DNA from: Actinomycetota bacterium
GTDB lineage: Bacteria; Actinomycetota; Acidimicrobiia; Acidimicrobiales; Palsa-688
Length of the DNA stretch: 64,000 nucleotides
Direction of reading: 5' to 3'
Assembly: GCA_021323695.1 (NCBI GenBank)
Contig: JAJPKN010000038.1
Span: 62,001-126,000, forward strand
Shown: piece by piece, positions 42,738 through 49,443 of the stretch
Layout: each line of letters begins with the position of its first letter
How positions within the stretch are numbered: the first letter of the stretch is position 1
Notes under the pieces: model-generated
Database searches by the model: none
Seen by the model: only the letters and a program-made list of their open reading frames with translations
Told to the model about the DNA's origin: nothing
Program-made: the position numbers and the translations under genes

Positions 42738-43185
42738 CCTCCAACCCCGTGCCCTCCTCCAGGGCCAAGTGGGTGACCACCCCGTCGTCCAAGACGGCCG
42801 CATAGCGCCGGTTGCGGGTGCCCAGGCCGCCGCCCGACAGGTCGATCTCGACGCCCATGGCCCGGGCCAGTTCGCCGTTGCCGTCCGCCAGCATGGTGAC
42901 CTTGTCCCCTACCCCCTGGGACCTGGCCCAGGCAGCCATCACGAAGTGGTCGTTGACGGCCACGCAGAAAATGCGGTCGGCTCCTTTGGCCAAGATGTCC
43001 TCTGACCGCACGACGAACCCCGGGAGGTGGCGGTCTGAACAGGTGGGGCTGAACGCGGCAGGGACGCCGAAGAGCACGACCTTGCCCTTGCCCAGCAGGT
43101 CACCCGTCCTGACGGTCTCGGCACCGTGCTCAGTTACCATCTTCAGCTCCACGTCGGGGATACGGTCACCCACTTTTACGGTCAT
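42700..43185 (-). CDS. Prx5-type peroxiredoxin (redoxin family)
   Basis: The 161-residue peroxidase uses the peroxidatic cysteine in VPAAFSPTCSDRHLPGF near residue 48, where SPTCS is the Prx5 signature (PxxxTxxC). IFCVAVNDHFVMAAW and VTMLADGNGELARAMGV follow, also Prx5-type. No second conserved cysteine of the atypical two-Cys kind is evident at the C-terminus, so a thiol cofactor such as mycothiol or a glutaredoxin may recycle it. The ATG follows AAGGAG and lies 3 bp after the DUF1918 stop. Confidence 0.92.
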   Translation of the reverse strand: MTVKVGDRIPDVELKMVTEHGAETVRTGDLLGKGKVVLFGVPAAFSPTCSDRHLPGFVVRSEDILAKGADRIFCVAVNDHFVMAAWARSQGVGDKVTMLADGNGELARAMGVEIDLSGGGLGTRNRRYAAVLDDGVVTHLALEEGTGLEVSTAEGVLSALS

Positions 43186-43188
43186 CTA

Positions 43189-43380
43189 TCACTGCTCCTT
43201 AGGCTTGCCTTCCTCCAAGGGTCTCATAGAACCCGCGGCGGGCACAAACGAAGTCTCCACGCCAGTGCCGTCCCAGCGGACGTGGACGATGGCGCCTTGG
43301 ACCGCCGTGACGACACCGGTGCGCGCCGGTGCGCCCACCTTCTCGGACTCCACCTCGACCCGGGCGCCTACGCTGACCAT
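43189..43380 (-). CDS. DUF1918-type small protein
   Basis: The 63-residue protein has the SH3-like DUF1918 pattern: VGARVEVESEKVGAPARTGVVTAV, then IVHVRWDGTGVETSFVPAAGSMR. Such proteins are common in actinobacteria and of unknown function. GAGGAGG lies 7 bases before the ATG. It probably forms an operon with the peroxiredoxin gene. Confidence 0.85.
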   Translation of the reverse strand: MVSVGARVEVESEKVGAPARTGVVTAVQGAIVHVRWDGTGVETSFVPAAGSMRPLEEGKPKEQ

Positions 43381-43417
43381 GGTGGCACCTCCTCGCTCTG
43401 AACTGCGTTACGGATCT

Positions 43418-43423
43418 TACCGT
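43418..43423 (+). promoter_or_regulatory. -10 element of the cupin gene
   Basis: TACCGT lies 9 bases before an in-frame TTG at 43433. On the opposite strand the same stretch (TAAGAT) may be the -10 of the DUF1918-peroxiredoxin unit. Confidence 0.4.
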
Positions 43424-43432
43424 TTTGGGCGC

Positions 43433-43759
43433 TTGGCGCCCTCGTCGTCGGCTCCCGCGAGAGGGGAGCGGGAAAGCACGGTCGTCCAGAACCAAACCGT
43501 TGCCGTCCGCCAGGTGCTGAGCGGGGAACTGGCAGCGCCCGCGGCCTTCCTGGGCGACCAGGACGAGTGGGCACTGGTGGTCCACGGCGAGGCCTGGCTG
43601 GAAGTGGGTGGCGCTGTGCACCAGATGGGGCCGGGGGACTGGGCCTGGCTCCCGGCGGGCACCCCCCACCGCCTCCTGCGGGCCAAGCCCGGCACCAGCT
43701 GGGTCACCGTCCACGCCCGAGCTAGTCCGACTTCCGGAACTCCAAGGCAGCAACCATGA
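43433..43759 (+). CDS. cupin-domain protein
   Basis: A single-domain cupin of about 108 residues has the two cupin motifs in reduced form: DQDEWALVVHGEAWLEVGG and GPGDWAWLPAGTPHRLLR, ending TSWVTVHA. The metal-binding His-Glu set appears as H and E in VVHGEAWLE and H in GTPHRL. The start is uncertain. The frame is open to an ATG at 43379, but that codon overlaps the DUF1918 ATG head to head, and a -10 at 43418 fits the TTG at 43433 better. The 3' end overlaps the convergent ABC permease by 38 bp. Confidence 0.75.
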   Translation: MAPSSSAPARGERESTVVQNQTVAVRQVLSGELAAPAAFLGDQDEWALVVHGEAWLEVGGAVHQMGPGDWAWLPAGTPHRLLRAKPGTSWVTVHARASPTSGTPRQQP

Positions 43760-44639
43760 CGAAGCCGAGCGCCATGGCGGCGACGACGCCCAGCTCGAGG
43801 CCCAGGGGCACGCGCCAGCCGTCCCAGGAAACCCCGGGCACGAGGCGGGCGACCTCTGCCGGTGGCACCTGGTGGAGGTACTCGAACACCGCCTTGCGGA
43901 CAGGGTCGACCGCGTAGGTCAGGGGGTCGACGCGCGTGAGCGCCCGCAGCCAGGCGGGCAGGCCCGACAGCGGGTACATCGCCCCCGAGAGGAAGAACAG
44001 GGGCATCACCAGCATCTGGGTAACAGCCATGAACGACTGGAACTGGCGGATGCGGGCGGCTACCACCATCCCGAAAGAAACCACCGTGAGGGCGAGCAGG
44101 AGCAGCTCGGCCAGCACCGTGAACATGAGCGCAGGGTCGTAGGGCACCCCGGCCAGCCCCGACACGGCGATCATCAGCACGCCCTGCACCGAGGAGACGA
44201 GCGCTCCTCCCAGGCACTTGCCGACCACCAGGGAGGTCCGGCTGACCGGTGCGACCAGCATCTCGCGCAGGAAGCCGAACTCGCGGTCCCAGACGATGGA
44301 ACCGGCAGAGAACAAGGCCGTGAACAGCACGGACATGGCGGCCGCGCCCGGGTAGAGGAAAGTCCTCAGGCTGAGGTGCGGGCCCATGTTGACCAGCGAG
44401 CCGAGCCCGCCACCCAGCACGAACAGGAACAAGACGGGCTGGAGGACGCCCACGGCCACCCGCAGGGGGTCACGGGCGAAGCGGATGGCTTCCCTCTTCA
44501 TCACCACCCAAGCAGCGCGCGCCTCGTGCCAGGGGTCAGCCCCCAGCCTGGAGGGCCGGGCCACCTCGGCCAGCCGCTGCCCTTGCCCCGCTGGGGCGGC
44601 CAGGGTGGCCAGGTCTCCTGCCGTGGCCTGTGGCCTCAC
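43722..44639 (-). CDS. ABC-2 type exporter permease (DrrB-like)
   Basis: The 305-residue permease has six hydrophobic segments and the ABC-2 layout: a cytosolic start WVVMKREAIRFARDPLRVAVGVLQPVLFLFVLG, LYPGAAAMSVLFTALFSAGSIVWDREFGFLREMLVAPVSR (the conserved R-E-motif loop) and MLVMPLFFLSGAMYPLSGLPAWL near the C-terminus. It is the partner of the upstream ATPase, whose stop overlaps this GTG (GTGA), which fixes the start. It probably exports a lipophilic compound or lipid. Confidence 0.9.
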   Translation of the reverse strand: MRPQATAGDLATLAAPAGQGQRLAEVARPSRLGADPWHEARAAWVVMKREAIRFARDPLRVAVGVLQPVLFLFVLGGGLGSLVNMGPHLSLRTFLYPGAAAMSVLFTALFSAGSIVWDREFGFLREMLVAPVSRTSLVVGKCLGGALVSSVQGVLMIAVSGLAGVPYDPALMFTVLAELLLLALTVVSFGMVVAARIRQFQSFMAVTQMLVMPLFFLSGAMYPLSGLPAWLRALTRVDPLTYAVDPVRKAVFEYLHQVPPAEVARLVPGVSWDGWRVPLGLELGVVAAMALGFVMVAALEFRKSD

Positions 44640-45622
44640 CGCCACCCCCTCCCCGCGACCCGGCGCATCCACTCGCTCGGCCCGCTGGCCTCGGCGTCGC
44701 GGATGGTCGTGCCGGTGTAGGAGAGGAACACGTCGTCCAGGGAGGGCCGGGACACCGCCACCGAACGGACGGGCACAGCCACGGCGCCGAGCTCGGCGAA
44801 CAGCTTGGGCACGAACTCGCTGCCCCCGGCCACCGAGAAGGTGACGTAACCCTCGTGTAGGGCGGCTTGCACCCCGAAGCGGGCCTGGAGGACGGAGATG
44901 GCCCCTTGGGGGTCGTCGGTCTGGATCTGGACCCGGTCCTTGCCCACGCTGGCCTTGAGCTCCTCAGGGGTGCCCATGGCCACCAGGCGCCCCTTGTCGA
45001 TGATGCCGATGCGGTCGCAGAACTCCGCTTCTTCCATGTAGTGGGTAGTCATGAAGATGGTGGTGCCCTCGGCCTGTTTCAGGTCCCTTATGTACTGCCA
45101 GATAGACCTGCGGGTCTGGGGGTCCAGCCCTATGGTCGGCTCGTCGAGGAAAAGCACGGCCGGCGCGTGGAGCAAGCCCCGGGCGATCTCCAGGCGCCTC
45201 CTCATGCCCCCGGAGAAGCCACGGACCTCCATCTTCCTCTTGTCCGACAAGGCCACCAGGTCCAGCACCTGGCCCAGGCGATGGCGCAGCACCGACTTGG
45301 GGACGCCGTACAGCTCGGCATGAAAACGCAGGTTCTGCTCCGCGGTGAGGTAGTTGTCCAGGGTGGGGTCCTGGAACACCAGCCCGATGGAACGGCGGAC
45401 CTGGCTGCGCTGGTGCACGACGTCGAAACCAGCCACCCGGGCCGTCCCCGCCGTCGGCCGGGCCAAGGTGCACAGCATGTTGATGGTGGTCGTCTTGCCC
45501 GCCCCGTTGGGGCCAAGGAAACCGAAGGTCTCCCCCGGGGCAACCTCGAAGCCCACCCCTTTCACCGCCTGGACGTCGCCGTATGACTTGGCCAGGGCAC
45601 GGACTTCGACTGCCACCTGCAC
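44636..45622 (-). CDS. DrrA-like ABC ATPase
   Basis: The 328-residue ATPase has Walker A GFLGPNGAGKTTTINMLCTL, signature FSGGMRRRLEIARGLLH, Walker B VLFLDEPTIGLDPQ, switch MTTHYMEEAE and a C-terminal regulatory part typical of DrrA (GYVTFSVAGGSEFVP and PSLDDVFLSYTG). It powers the following permease. DrrAB systems export drugs, antibiotics or glycolipids. The actual substrate cannot be inferred here. Confidence 0.94.
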   Translation of the reverse strand: MQVAVEVRALAKSYGDVQAVKGVGFEVAPGETFGFLGPNGAGKTTTINMLCTLARPTAGTARVAGFDVVHQRSQVRRSIGLVFQDPTLDNYLTAEQNLRFHAELYGVPKSVLRHRLGQVLDLVALSDKRKMEVRGFSGGMRRRLEIARGLLHAPAVLFLDEPTIGLDPQTRRSIWQYIRDLKQAEGTTIFMTTHYMEEAEFCDRIGIIDKGRLVAMGTPEELKASVGKDRVQIQTDDPQGAISVLQARFGVQAALHEGYVTFSVAGGSEFVPKLFAELGAVAVPVRSVAVSRPSLDDVFLSYTGTTIRDAEASGPSEWMRRVAGRGWR

Positions 45623-45742
45623 CCCGCCAGCCTACCGTCCAACCGGGGGGCGGCCCACAGGTGCCCAGCCGCTGGGCGCCGGGGCGGCCCTGGGCGCCCC
45701 CTGGCCCGCCCCCGGTCGGGCAGCTACCGCCCCCCTAGGTGG

Positions 45743-46198
45743 TCACAGTTCCAGGCGGTAGAGGACCTCGCAGCGCGAACCTCGCTCGCCGAGCTCGGTC
45801 CGGCTGCCGGAGCGCTTGAAGCCGGCGGACTCGTAAAAGCGCTGGGCGTCTACCATGAACGACCCGGTGTCCAAGTGCACCGCTCCCAGATGCTGCGAGC
45901 GTGCCCAGGCCAGGGCTGTCCCCAGCAGCTGGCGGCCGAGGCCCCGGCGTCGGTAGGCGGGCAACAGGTACATGCGCTTCAGCTCCGCTTCCCCCTCCCC
46001 CGAGCGCCGCACCGCCACGGTGCCGACCACCCCACCCTCGTCCTCGGCAACCCAGGCCGCGTCGTAGGCGGCCCCGGGGTCGGCCAGGTCGGCCTCGAGG
46101 ACCGGGTCGGGCGTGTAGCCCAGCTCGCTCAGCACTTCCACGACGAGGGCAGCGAAACCGGGCTGATGCCCAGGTTGGTAAGGCACCACGCGCACCAC
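45743..46198 (-). CDS. GNAT family N-acetyltransferase
   Basis: The 151-residue single-domain acetyltransferase has motif A YLLPAYRRRGLGRQLLGTALAWARS near residue 77 and a C-terminal LDTGSFMVDAQRFYESAGFKRSGSR, resembling small-molecule or amino-group acetylases. The substrate is unknown. The start is a GTG doublet. A TAGGCT hexamer lies 11 bases upstream on the same strand. Confidence 0.85.
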   Translation of the reverse strand: MVRVVPYQPGHQPGFAALVVEVLSELGYTPDPVLEADLADPGAAYDAAWVAEDEGGVVGTVAVRRSGEGEAELKRMYLLPAYRRRGLGRQLLGTALAWARSQHLGAVHLDTGSFMVDAQRFYESAGFKRSGSRTELGERGSRCEVLYRLEL

Positions 46199-46375
46199 AG
46201 TGGGGCATCAGCCTACCGCCCCGACAGCTCGGCCCCGACAGCTCGGCCCCGGCCCTGGGACGGCCAGGGGCTGGGCCGCGGCGGGCCACGGCCTGCGCGG
46301 CCAAATAGGCCTGCGCCCCATGGCTGCAGCCCCGTAGGTGCTGGGCAGGGCTAGGGTGGAGGTGGAGGAGGAGCG

Positions 46376-47113
46376 ATGAACCACCGGCACCCCAGCGTGC
46401 CCGGGGCCTCGGGCAGCTGGTCCCACCTGGTAGCCCTCAACCGCCGGGCCAAGGCCGCCGCCTCCGCTTGGCAACAGCACGCTGGCGCCCTGGCCGGGCC
46501 TGACGCAGGCACCTTGGCCCTGGCCCGGCGGATCTTCTCGAGCGTGGTGCTGTTGGGCCTGGGCACCTTGGTCGGTGCCATCGTCCTCGTTGCGGTGTTC
46601 GCCAGCGGGGCCTTGCCCTGGGCCGTCGGCGGGCTGCTGGCCCTGGCCACAGCGGGGGTGGTGGCCCTGGGCGTCCACGCCGGAGGCCACGGGTGGCTCG
46701 TCCCCCTGCCGGTCCTGGTCCTGGCCGGGGCCTGGGCCTTGACCGCGGCCGCGGGCGACTGGGCGGCGGCTGCAGGCTGGGCCCTGGCCTCCCTCACGGT
46801 CCTGGCCGCCCTGCTGGGCGCGGCCTTGGTGGTACCGGCCATTGCCTACCGGCACCACCCCGGCCCCGGTGCCGGCGCCGAGGGCCTCGTCGGGGCCACC
46901 GGGGTAGCCCTCGGCCCGCTGTCACCCGTCGGCGTCGTGAACGTCAAGAACGAAACCTGGAGCGCGCAGTCCCTGAGCGGCCCGCTGCCGGCCGGGGCGC
47001 CGGTGCACGTCGTGAAGGTCGAAGGCCTGCGGCTTTTGGTCTGGTCCGAGGCGGGCACTGTCCTGGGGCCGGAGGCCCTGGGCGAAGCTACCAAAGAAAA
47101 GGAGGAACGGTGA
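46376..47113 (+). CDS. NfeD-like membrane protein
   Basis: The 245-residue protein has a soluble N-terminal part, three or four hydrophobic segments (VVLLGLGTLVGAIVLVAVF, GGLLALATAGVVALGV, LVPLPVLVLAGAWALTAAA, LASLTVLAALLGAALVVP) and a C-terminal OB-fold-like NfeD domain (GLVGATGVALGPLSPVGVVNV, WSAQSLSGPLPAGAPVHVVKVEGLRLLVW). NfeD proteins partner slipins in membrane microdomains; here the slipin gene follows with a GTGA overlap. The ATG is preceded by GGAGGAGG. Confidence 0.85.
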   Translation: MNHRHPSVPGASGSWSHLVALNRRAKAAASAWQQHAGALAGPDAGTLALARRIFSSVVLLGLGTLVGAIVLVAVFASGALPWAVGGLLALATAGVVALGVHAGGHGWLVPLPVLVLAGAWALTAAAGDWAAAAGWALASLTVLAALLGAALVVPAIAYRHHPGPGAGAEGLVGATGVALGPLSPVGVVNVKNETWSAQSLSGPLPAGAPVHVVKVEGLRLLVWSEAGTVLGPEALGEATKEKEER

Positions 47114-47988
47114 CAGCCGCAATAGGGGTCGTAGTCGCCGTGGTGGTCATTGCGTTCGTGGTCTTGGCGGCTGTTTCCATAAAGATCGTGCGCGAGTACC
47201 AACGGGTCGTGCTGTTCCGCCTGGGACGCGCCGTAGGCGCCCGCGGCCCGGGCCTGGTGATCATCAACCCGGTCACCGACCGGGTCAACTGGGTGGACCT
47301 ACGGGAGCAGTACTTGGAGATCCCGCACCAGACGGCCATAACCCAGGACAACGCCGCGATCGCCATCGACTTCATCATCTTCTACAAGGTCCTCGACCCG
47401 CTCACCTCGGTCCTGTCGGTGCGTGACTTCAAAGGCGCCGCCATAAACATCGCCTCGACCACGCTGCGCTCGGTCGTCGGCGACATGGTCCTCGACGACG
47501 TGCTTTCCAAGCGGGAGGAAATGAACAGCGCCCTGCGCATCAAGCTGGACGACGTCACCGAACGCTGGGGTGTGAAAGTGGCCAACGTGGAAGTGCGCGA
47601 GATAAAGCCGCCGCCCGCCGTCTTGGAGGCCATGACCCGCCAGATGTCGGCCGAACGGGCCCGGCGGGCCCAGGTCACCGAGGCCGAGGGCCAAAAGGCA
47701 GCGTCGGTCACGGTGGCCGAAGGCCAAAAGCAGTCCGCCATCCTGGCCGCCGAGGGCGACCGCCAAGCGGCCGAGCTGCGGGCCGAAGGTTACGCGGCCG
47801 CGCTCAAGCGGGTGCTGGCGGTGGCCAAGGACGCGGACGCCAACACCATGACCATCCAGTACCTGGAGGCGCTCAAGCAGATCGGGGCGTCGCCCTCCAC
47901 CAAGTTCGTCGTGCCCGCCGAACTGACCGGCTTGCTGGCCGGGTTGGCCAAGTTCAACGGCACGGGTGAGGCGGCGCCAGCCAGGTGA
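47110..47988 (+). CDS. slipin/SPFH (band 7) membrane protein
   Basis: The 292-residue protein has an N-terminal membrane helix (VVVAVVVIAFVVLAAVSIKIV), then the band 7 domain: REYQRVVLFRLGRAVGARGPG, VDLREQYLEIPHQTAITQDN, STTLRSVVGDMVLDDVLSKRE and RWGVKVANVEVREIKPPPAVLEAM. A charged coiled-coil (AERARRAQVTEAEGQKAASV) and a helix ending YLEALKQIGASPSTKFVVPAEL, the slipin hallmark, follow. It forms ring-like scaffolds with NfeD. The GTG overlapping the NfeD stop fixes the start. Confidence 0.93.
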   Translation: MTAAIGVVVAVVVIAFVVLAAVSIKIVREYQRVVLFRLGRAVGARGPGLVIINPVTDRVNWVDLREQYLEIPHQTAITQDNAAIAIDFIIFYKVLDPLTSVLSVRDFKGAAINIASTTLRSVVGDMVLDDVLSKREEMNSALRIKLDDVTERWGVKVANVEVREIKPPPAVLEAMTRQMSAERARRAQVTEAEGQKAASVTVAEGQKQSAILAAEGDRQAAELRAEGYAAALKRVLAVAKDADANTMTIQYLEALKQIGASPSTKFVVPAELTGLLAGLAKFNGTGEAAPAR

Positions 47989-48069
47989 CCCCTAGGCGGC
48001 GAACGAGGCGACGGCAAAGCACCTGACCCCCCGACGGCAAAGCTGGCCGGCCGGGTGGCCAGGGCGTGC

Positions 48070-49422
48070 TCAGTGCTGGCGGTGCAGCGAGGTGCCGGCG
48101 GGAGTGTCTTCCACCACGTAGCCCAGGGCCACCAGGCGGGCGCGGATGGAGTCGGCCTCTGCCCAGTCCCGTCGCCGGCGAGCCGCGTCGCGCCGGGCGA
48201 CCAGGTCGGCCACCTCTTTCCCCAAGGCTTCTTCGGCCCCCCGGAGGGGTAGGCCCAGAGCGTCCTGGCAGCACGTCCTGACCGCGGCCGCCAGCGCCGG
48301 CGCTCGGGCCCGGTCGGCCCGGGCGGCGCGCACCGCCCCGAAGATGACGGCCAGCGCCCCGGGGGTGTCGAAGTCGTCGTCCATGTGCTGGCGGAAGCCG
48401 GCCAGCGTGCCCGGGTCGGGCTCGGCGGGCGGCAGGTCCCGGGTCTCCCGGGCAAAGCTGTCCAGGTTCTCGAGCGCGCCCCGGGCGTGGGCCAAGGCCT
48501 GGGGGCTCACGTCCATGGGCGAACGGTAGCGGGCACCCAGGACGACCAGGCGCAGGGCCCGGGGGTCGTAGCTGCGCAAGAGGTCCGGGAGGGACGTGAT
48601 GTTGCCCACCGACTTGCTCATCTTCTCGCCCCGCTCGTCGACCACCAGGCCGTTGTGCGCCCAGTGGCGGGCGAAGGCCCGCCCCAGCGCCAGGGCCTGG
48701 GCGCGCTCGTTCTCGTGGTGAGGGAAGGCGAGGTCGAGGCCGCCCAGGTGCAGGTCGAAGCCCTCGCCCAGCAGCCCGAGCGACATGACCACGCACTCGG
48801 TGTGCCAGCCCGGCCGGCCCCTGCCCCAGGGCGACGGCCACCAGGGCTCGCCCGGCTTGGCCAGTTTCCACAGCACGAAGTCGAGCGGGCTGCGCTTGGC
48901 CGCCTCCTCCGAGGCTTCGACGCGGGCCCCCGCCCGCAAGGTGGCCAGGTCCTGGTGTGCGAGCAAGCCGTAGCCCGGTACCGACGAGGTGGAAAAGTAC
49001 ACGCCGTCGCCTCCCTCGTAGGCATGGCCCCTGTCCAGGAGCTCAGCCACCGCAGCGACCATCTGGCCCACGAACTCGGTGGCGTGGGGAGTGGCATCGG
49101 GGCGGAGCACGCCGAGCTCGTCCATGACCTGCCACCACAGCGCCTCGTAGCGCGCCGCTACTTCTTCGACGGGCCGGTGCTCCTCGGCGGCCCGGGCTAT
49201 GACCTTGTCCTCGATGTCGGTCACGTTGGACACGAAGCGGACGTCGAGGCCGCTCCAGGCCAGGTAGCGGCGCAGGATGTCCCAGGTGACGGTCACCCGT
49301 CCGTGGCCCAGGTGCGGCTCCCCGGAAACCGTCGGGCCGCACAGGTAAATGCCCAGCCGGCCGGCGTCACGCGGCTCGAGCGGGCAGGGCCGGCCCAAGG
49401 CGGTGTCGAACAGGGTGAGCAC
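48070..49422 (-). CDS. cysS: cysteinyl-tRNA synthetase
   Basis: CysS charges tRNA-Cys. The 450-residue enzyme has YLCGPTVSGEPHLGHGRVTV (HIGH-type motif and zinc Cys) near residue 25, the zinc ligands in PGWHTECVVMS and FPHHENERAQ, and KMSKSVGN near residue 265. A C-terminal DALRD-like anticodon region ends in VEDTPAGTSL. The GTG start at 49422 is supported by a TACGGT hexamer 7 bases upstream. The frame is open much further upstream but that would be antisense to valS. Confidence 0.96.
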   Translation of the reverse strand: MLTLFDTALGRPCPLEPRDAGRLGIYLCGPTVSGEPHLGHGRVTVTWDILRRYLAWSGLDVRFVSNVTDIEDKVIARAAEEHRPVEEVAARYEALWWQVMDELGVLRPDATPHATEFVGQMVAAVAELLDRGHAYEGGDGVYFSTSSVPGYGLLAHQDLATLRAGARVEASEEAAKRSPLDFVLWKLAKPGEPWWPSPWGRGRPGWHTECVVMSLGLLGEGFDLHLGGLDLAFPHHENERAQALALGRAFARHWAHNGLVVDERGEKMSKSVGNITSLPDLLRSYDPRALRLVVLGARYRSPMDVSPQALAHARGALENLDSFARETRDLPPAEPDPGTLAGFRQHMDDDFDTPGALAVIFGAVRAARADRARAPALAAAVRTCCQDALGLPLRGAEEALGKEVADLVARRDAARRRRDWAEADSIRARLVALGYVVEDTPAGTSLHRQH

Positions 49423-49428
49423 GTCAAG

Positions 49429-49434
49429 TACCGT
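49429..49434 (+). promoter_or_regulatory. -10 element of valS (overlaps the cysS -10)
   Basis: TACCGT lies 9 bases before the valS ATG. Five of its six bases also belong to the TACGGT -10 of cysS on the other strand, so the two genes share one divergent promoter core. Confidence 0.5.
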
Positions 49435-49435
49435 A
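49430..49435 (-). promoter_or_regulatory. -10 element of cysS (leaderless)
   Basis: TACGGT on the minus strand ends 7 bases before the GTG at 49422 and overlaps the valS -10, suggesting mutually exclusive or coordinated initiation. Confidence 0.5.
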
Positions 49436-49443
49436 GCTGCAAC

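Noticed and set aside
48043-48062. Hairpin CTGGCC...GGCCAG between slipin and cysS as a terminator
   Set aside because: The stem is only 6 bp with no T-tract, and such GC-rich inverted repeats are common here.
48385-49443. Upstream extension of valS to 48385
   Set aside because: The extension is antisense to cysS, and homologous sequence begins only near the ATG at 49444, where a -10 element is also found.
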